Shown here: piece after piece, positions 10,421 through 13,257 of the stretch | Layout of the letters: each line of letters opens with the position of its first letter | Numbering within the stretch: the first letter of the stretch is position 1 | Assembly (NCBI GenBank): GCA_037444855.1 | Contig: JBBILO010000022.1 | Location: 1 to 13,257 of the forward strand | DNA length: 13,257 nt | From: JBBILO01 sp037444855 | GTDB taxonomy: Bacteria; Patescibacteriota; Microgenomatia; UBA1406; GWC2-37-13 | Reading direction: 5' to 3' | Translations under genes and position numbers: made by a program | Notes under the pieces: generated by a model | Database searches by the model: none | What the model was told of the DNA's origin: nothing | The model's input: the letters and a program-made list of their open reading frames with translations, nothing else

Positions 10421-11107
10421 ATGATTATTGTTTCCTCGTTAACCAAGATTTTTGAACAAACTTTCGCTGTTAATAACATCTCATTTAAAACTAAAGAAGG
10501 CGAGATTATTGGGTTTTTAGGACCAAATGGCGCTGGAAAAACAACGACGATGCGACTTTTGACTGGATATTTAAAACCAACTAGTGGAAAAGTTTCTATT
10601 AACAATTTAGATCCAATTAAAAATAGAATTGAGGTTTTAAAGAATATTGGCTACCTGCCAGAGAATAATCCTTTGTATTTTGAAATGAAGGTGAGCGAAT
10701 ATGTAGATTTTGTTGGTCAAGTTAAAGGCGAAAAAAATATTCAGCAAATTATAAAAGAAATTGGTTTAGACGAGGTGATAAATAAAAAAATTGAAGAGCT
10801 ATCTCGCGGTTATAAACAACGAGTTGGCTTGGCGGCAGCTTTATTTGGAAATCCAAAAATTTTAATTTTGGATGAACCAACATCCGGTCTTGACCCATTA
10901 GAGCAAGAAAAGATTCGTCACTTAATTAAAAAATTAGCCAAAAGAAAAACGATTATCTTTTCAACTCACATCTTATCTGAAGTTGAAGATATTGCTAGTC
11001 GATTGATTATTATCAACAAAGGAAAAATTGTTTATGATGGAGTGAAACCAAAAGGAAAAGGCGCGGTTGAAAAATTATTTAAAAAAGTTGTTAAAGAGCG
11101 AAAATAA
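10421..11107 (+). CDS. ABC transporter ATP-binding protein, GldA/NatA/CcmA-like
   Basis: This 228-residue ATPase belongs to an ABC-2 type exporter. Its motifs are Walker A GPNGAGKTT (34-42), Q-loop region YLPENNPLY (79-86), signature LSRGYKQRVGLAAAL (127-141), Walker B ILILDEPTSGLDP (147-159) and switch His183 (STHILSEVED). 'LSRGYKQRVGLAAAL' and 'GYLPENNPLY' are typical of the GldA-like group. Relatives run to about 240-310 residues; here the region after VYDG is short (KPKGKGAVEKLFKKVVKERK), so the C-terminal regulatory part is reduced, as if internally deleted. The partner permease follows after a 188-base repeat-bearing gap, and the auxiliary subunit after that, giving the GldA-GldF-GldG order. 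The transported substrate is unknown. Confidence 0.93.
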   Translation: MIIVSSLTKIFEQTFAVNNISFKTKEGEIIGFLGPNGAGKTTTMRLLTGYLKPTSGKVSINNLDPIKNRIEVLKNIGYLPENNPLYFEMKVSEYVDFVGQVKGEKNIQQIIKEIGLDEVINKKIEELSRGYKQRVGLAAALFGNPKILILDEPTSGLDPLEQEKIRHLIKKLAKRKTIIFSTHILSEVEDIASRLIIINKGKIVYDGVKPKGKGAVEKLFKKVVKERK

Positions 11108-11108
11108 C

Positions 11109-11263
11109 TAGATCCCCGCTTTCGTGGGGATGACAAAGTGATAGGTTTTTTCAAGCGTTAAGTTAAAATAGAGAATGATAAGATAACAGACTCTTTCAAG
11201 CAGTAAGTCGGGATTGGGGAATGATAAGGTTATAGCTGTCATTCCCGATTCAATCGGGAATCT
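11109..11263. repeat. Repeat cluster: two inverted palindromic elements around a 45-base tandem duplication
   Basis: Two 27-base palindromic elements lie in opposite orientation. 11109-11135 has stem ATCCCCGC/GTGGGGAT (11112-11119 with 11124-11131) and a 4-base loop. 11237-11263 has perfect 10-base arms ATTCCCGATT/AATCGGGAAT around one C. Both end in TGTCAT..CC and GG.ATCT, like the unit inside trmD. Between them 11149-11193 and 11194-11238 are an imperfect 45-base tandem repeat (shared TTTCAAGC, GTAAGT-like and GAATGATAAG blocks). No T-run follows either hairpin, so they are not classical terminators. The cluster separates the ABC ATPase from its permease. Confidence 0.8.
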
Positions 11264-11295
11264 CATAAAAATTTTAAAATAAAATTATAAGAAAT

Positions 11296-11997
11296 ATGAA
11301 AAAGCTTTATCAAAAAGAATTAAATTATTATCTTAATAATCCTTTAGGTTATATCATTTTAATTCTTTTTTCTGTTTTTGCTAATTTCTGGTATGTAAAA
11401 GATGTTTTTGTTGTTGGAACAGCTTCAATGAGGTCTTTTTTTGATTCAGTCCCCTGGTTTTTGATGATTTTTATTCCCGCTTTAACAATGAGAATTTTTG
11501 CTGAAGAGAAAAAAGTCAATACGATTGAAGTCTTATTAACATTGCCAATAAAAGAATGGCAGATTATTTTAGCAAAATTTTTTGCTTTATTAACTTTAAT
11601 TGTCGTTGGTTTATTGTTAACTATTAGCTTACCCTTATCTCTTTCATTTCTTTCTAAAATTTATTTGCCAGAAGTTTTGGTTGGTTATTTGGGATTAATT
11701 TTATTTTCAGCAATGATGATTGCTTTTTCGATGATTTTTTCTCTTTTAACTAAAAATCAGATTGTCGCTTTTTTAATATCATTTTTGGGGATTTTTTCTT
11801 TTCTTGTTTTAGGAAGCGAGTTCTTTGCTGGCGTCGTTCCTCGGTTCATTAATGATTTGATTATTTATTACACTCCTTTATATCATCTATCATTTTTTAA
11901 TCGAAGTATTTTAGAGCTCCGGTCAATGGTTTATTTTCTTAGTTTTACTTTGGCATTTTTATTAGTTAACGAGTTTTTTTTAGAAAATCGTGACTAA
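11296..11997 (+). CDS. ABC-2 type permease, GldF-like
   Basis: The 233-residue membrane protein has six predicted helices. It opens with MKKLYQKELNYYLNNPLGYIIL and contains FFDSVPWFLMIFIPALTMRIFAEEKKVNTIEVLLTLPIKEWQIILAKF, the conserved ABC-2/GldF segment (iPaltMR.faeErk.gTiE.LlT.P....ei..gKf). The downstream subunit overlaps it by 8 bases and is of the GldG type. In Bacteroidetes GldAFG serves gliding and type 9 secretion, but similar three-gene sets are found widely without gliding, so no gliding role should be inferred here. The start ATG 11296 has no Shine-Dalgarno; TATAAG ends 4 bases before it, too close for a confident promoter. Confidence 0.92.
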   Translation: MKKLYQKELNYYLNNPLGYIILILFSVFANFWYVKDVFVVGTASMRSFFDSVPWFLMIFIPALTMRIFAEEKKVNTIEVLLTLPIKEWQIILAKFFALLTLIVVGLLLTISLPLSLSFLSKIYLPEVLVGYLGLILFSAMMIAFSMIFSLLTKNQIVAFLISFLGIFSFLVLGSEFFAGVVPRFINDLIIYYTPLYHLSFFNRSILELRSMVYFLSFTLAFLLVNEFFLENRD

Positions 11998-13257
11998 AAA
12001 AATTTTTTTTACCATTTTGATTATTGTTCTTTTGGCAGTTAATATCGCTTTTTCTTTTTTTTCTCTAAGGCTTGATCTGTCTAAAGGTCGAGTTTACAGT
12101 CTTTCGACTTCATCAAAAAAAATATTAAAAAGTTTAGATAAAAAGTTAACGATTAATTTTTATGCATCATCAACCTTGCCAACAAGACTTTTACCTTTAA
12201 AAAGGGATGTTAATGATTTTCTAAAAGAGTACCAACGAAATGGCCAAGGAAAAGTTGAGATAAAGATTTTTGATCCAGAAAAAGAAGAAAAAGCAAAAGA
12301 AAACGTCCAAAAAGAAGGCTTACCACAACTTCAATTTTCTCAACTTGAAAAAGACAAATATGCGATTACCAATGCTTATTTTGGTATTGTTTTAAACTAT
12401 CAGGATAAAAAAGAGATGATTCCTCAGCTTTCTGATTTGGCTGGACTTGAGTATAACCTTTCAGCAAAAATTTATAAGTTAACAAAAAAAGAACTCCCAA
12501 AGGTTTTAATTTTTGGAAAGAATTATGATTTTAATCCTCAAATAGATGATCTTTATACTTTCAAGAAAATTATTGGTGAGCAGGTGAATTTTGAATTAAA
12601 AGAAGATTTAACTGAGATTAAATTAAAAGATTATTCAATGGTGATTTTATTTGACAATAATCAAAAAGAATATACAGCTGAAGAAAAAGACAAACTTTTT
12701 GATTATTTAAAAAATGGAGGTAAAATTTTAGCTTTTGTTGATGGTGTTTGGGTGAATGAATCTCTTTTTACCGAAGAGGCGAAACACAATCTTTTTGATT
12801 TTCTGAAAAAGACAGGTATCACTCTTAATAGAGATTTAATTCTTTCAACGAATGCCGAGTTGGTTAATTTTGGCAACCAATCAGTTCAATTTATCGCTCC
12901 ATATCCTTTTTGGCTAAAGACTAATGTTTTCAATCAAAAATCCTTTTATTTCAACAACGTTGAAACAATGACCTTTCCTTGGGTATCATCTCTGTCTTTA
13001 AAAACCGAAAAAGACTGGCAGACAAATCCTTTAGTTTGGTCAACCACTCGTTCATGGGAAGAAAGGTTGGCAACAGAGTCAGGCGGAATTGTTTTAAATC
13101 CTCAATTAATTAGTCAACCAGATCCAAAAAAATTAAAATCATTTGTTTTAGTGGCTGAGGCGAAAAATAAAAATAAGGGGGAGATAGTTTTGATTCCATC
13201 AACCCGATTCATCCAAGAGCGATATTTAAGCAATCGCAATAATAATTTAGATTTGGT
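11990..13257 (+). CDS. GldG-like ABC auxiliary subunit (ABC_transp_aux), 3' end outside the window
   Basis: An open frame begins at GTG 11990, overlapping the permease stop, and runs without a stop to the window end (422 codons). It has an N-terminal anchor (about 3-23, KKIFFTILIIVLLAVNIAFSF), followed by LRLDLSKGRVYSLSTSSKKILKSLDKKLTINFYAS, the classic opening of GldG/ABC_transp_aux proteins (DLT...YtLS..tk.iL..L..pv.i..y). Later come YSMVILFDNNQKEYTAEEKDKLFDYLKNGGKILAFVDG, the conserved 'YlknGGkvl...D' strand-helix, and an extracytoplasmic beta-rich domain. A C-terminal membrane helix is expected beyond 13257. It should act as the extracytoplasmic component of the ABC exporter encoded by the two preceding genes. 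Confidence 0.88.
   Translation, partial: MTKKIFFTILIIVLLAVNIAFSFFSLRLDLSKGRVYSLSTSSKKILKSLDKKLTINFYASSTLPTRLLPLKRDVNDFLKEYQRNGQGKVEIKIFDPEKEEKAKENVQKEGLPQLQFSQLEKDKYAITNAYFGIVLNYQDKKEMIPQLSDLAGLEYNLSAKIYKLTKKELPKVLIFGKNYDFNPQIDDLYTFKKIIGEQVNFELKEDLTEIKLKDYSMVILFDNNQKEYTAEEKDKLFDYLKNGGKILAFVDGVWVNESLFTEEAKHNLFDFLKKTGITLNRDLILSTNAELVNFGNQSVQFIAPYPFWLKTNVFNQKSFYFNNVETMTFPWVSSLSLKTEKDWQTNPLVWSTTRSWEERLATESGGIVLNPQLISQPDPKKLKSFVLVAEAKNKNKGEIVLIPSTRFIQERYLSNRNNNLDL

Noticed and set aside
11112..11131. Hairpin directly after the ABC ATPase stop as a rho-independent terminator
   Set aside because: No T-run follows the stem and its ends match a repeat family that also occurs inside trmD. The hairpin at 11241-11261 fails for the same reason.

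Overview
The window is AT-rich, with tightly packed genes that overlap at their ends (often ATGA), short versions of housekeeping proteins, several single-domain accessory proteins and small GC-rich palindromes scattered through genes and gaps. This looks like a Patescibacteria (Candidate Phyla Radiation) chromosome, perhaps from the Microgenomates. The lineage is inferred from style and cannot be proven here. The code behaves as the standard bacterial code: TGA is the stop of several clearly complete genes.

Layout. (1) 1-4583, plus strand: a co-directional run of cell-envelope genes. It holds the tail of a MacA/HlyD-type adaptor, a MacB-type ATPase and permease, a membrane-anchored PQQ-type sugar dehydrogenase, a membrane-anchored alpha/beta hydrolase and a small anchored DUF5666-like protein. 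(2) 6819-4571, minus strand: pth, then a YefM/RelE-type toxin-antitoxin pair whose transcript seems to continue into rsmI, a 62-residue membrane protein and yidD. (3) 6840-7599: tRNA-Lys(TTT), a small GIY-YIG nuclease gene that starts on the base after the tRNA CCA, a damaged second copy of the same tRNA, and a repeat-littered gap. (4) 7600-8817: trmD, carrying an in-frame palindromic repeat, convergent with a MazG-like gene. (5) 8872-10369: a superoxide dismutase with a Cys-rich tail, overlapping an FTR1-type iron permease. (6) 10383-13257: a Gld-like ABC exporter (ATPase, permease and auxiliary subunit, the last cut by the window end), interrupted by a repeat cluster.

Themes. Genes at the head of transcription units (pth, the antitoxin, trmD, mazG, the 10421 ATPase) have a -10 box only 6-9 bases before the start codon and no Shine-Dalgarno sequence, which suggests leaderless mRNAs. 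Some internal genes (rsmI, the 4185 gene) do have strong Shine-Dalgarno sites. Two palindromic repeat families recur: a 17-base one in the sugar dehydrogenase gene and the broken tRNA copy, and a TGTCATTCC...GGAATCT type in trmD and twice near 11.1-11.3 kb. The best candidate for something undescribed is the tRNA-Lys / GIY-YIG / tRNA-Lys-copy unit: a nuclease gene of about 0.2 kb bounded by a 43-base exact repeat of the tRNA 3' half, whose mRNA could be released with AUG at its 5' end by tRNA processing. Both the nuclease and the toxin are cut short by TGA where the family normally has Arg.
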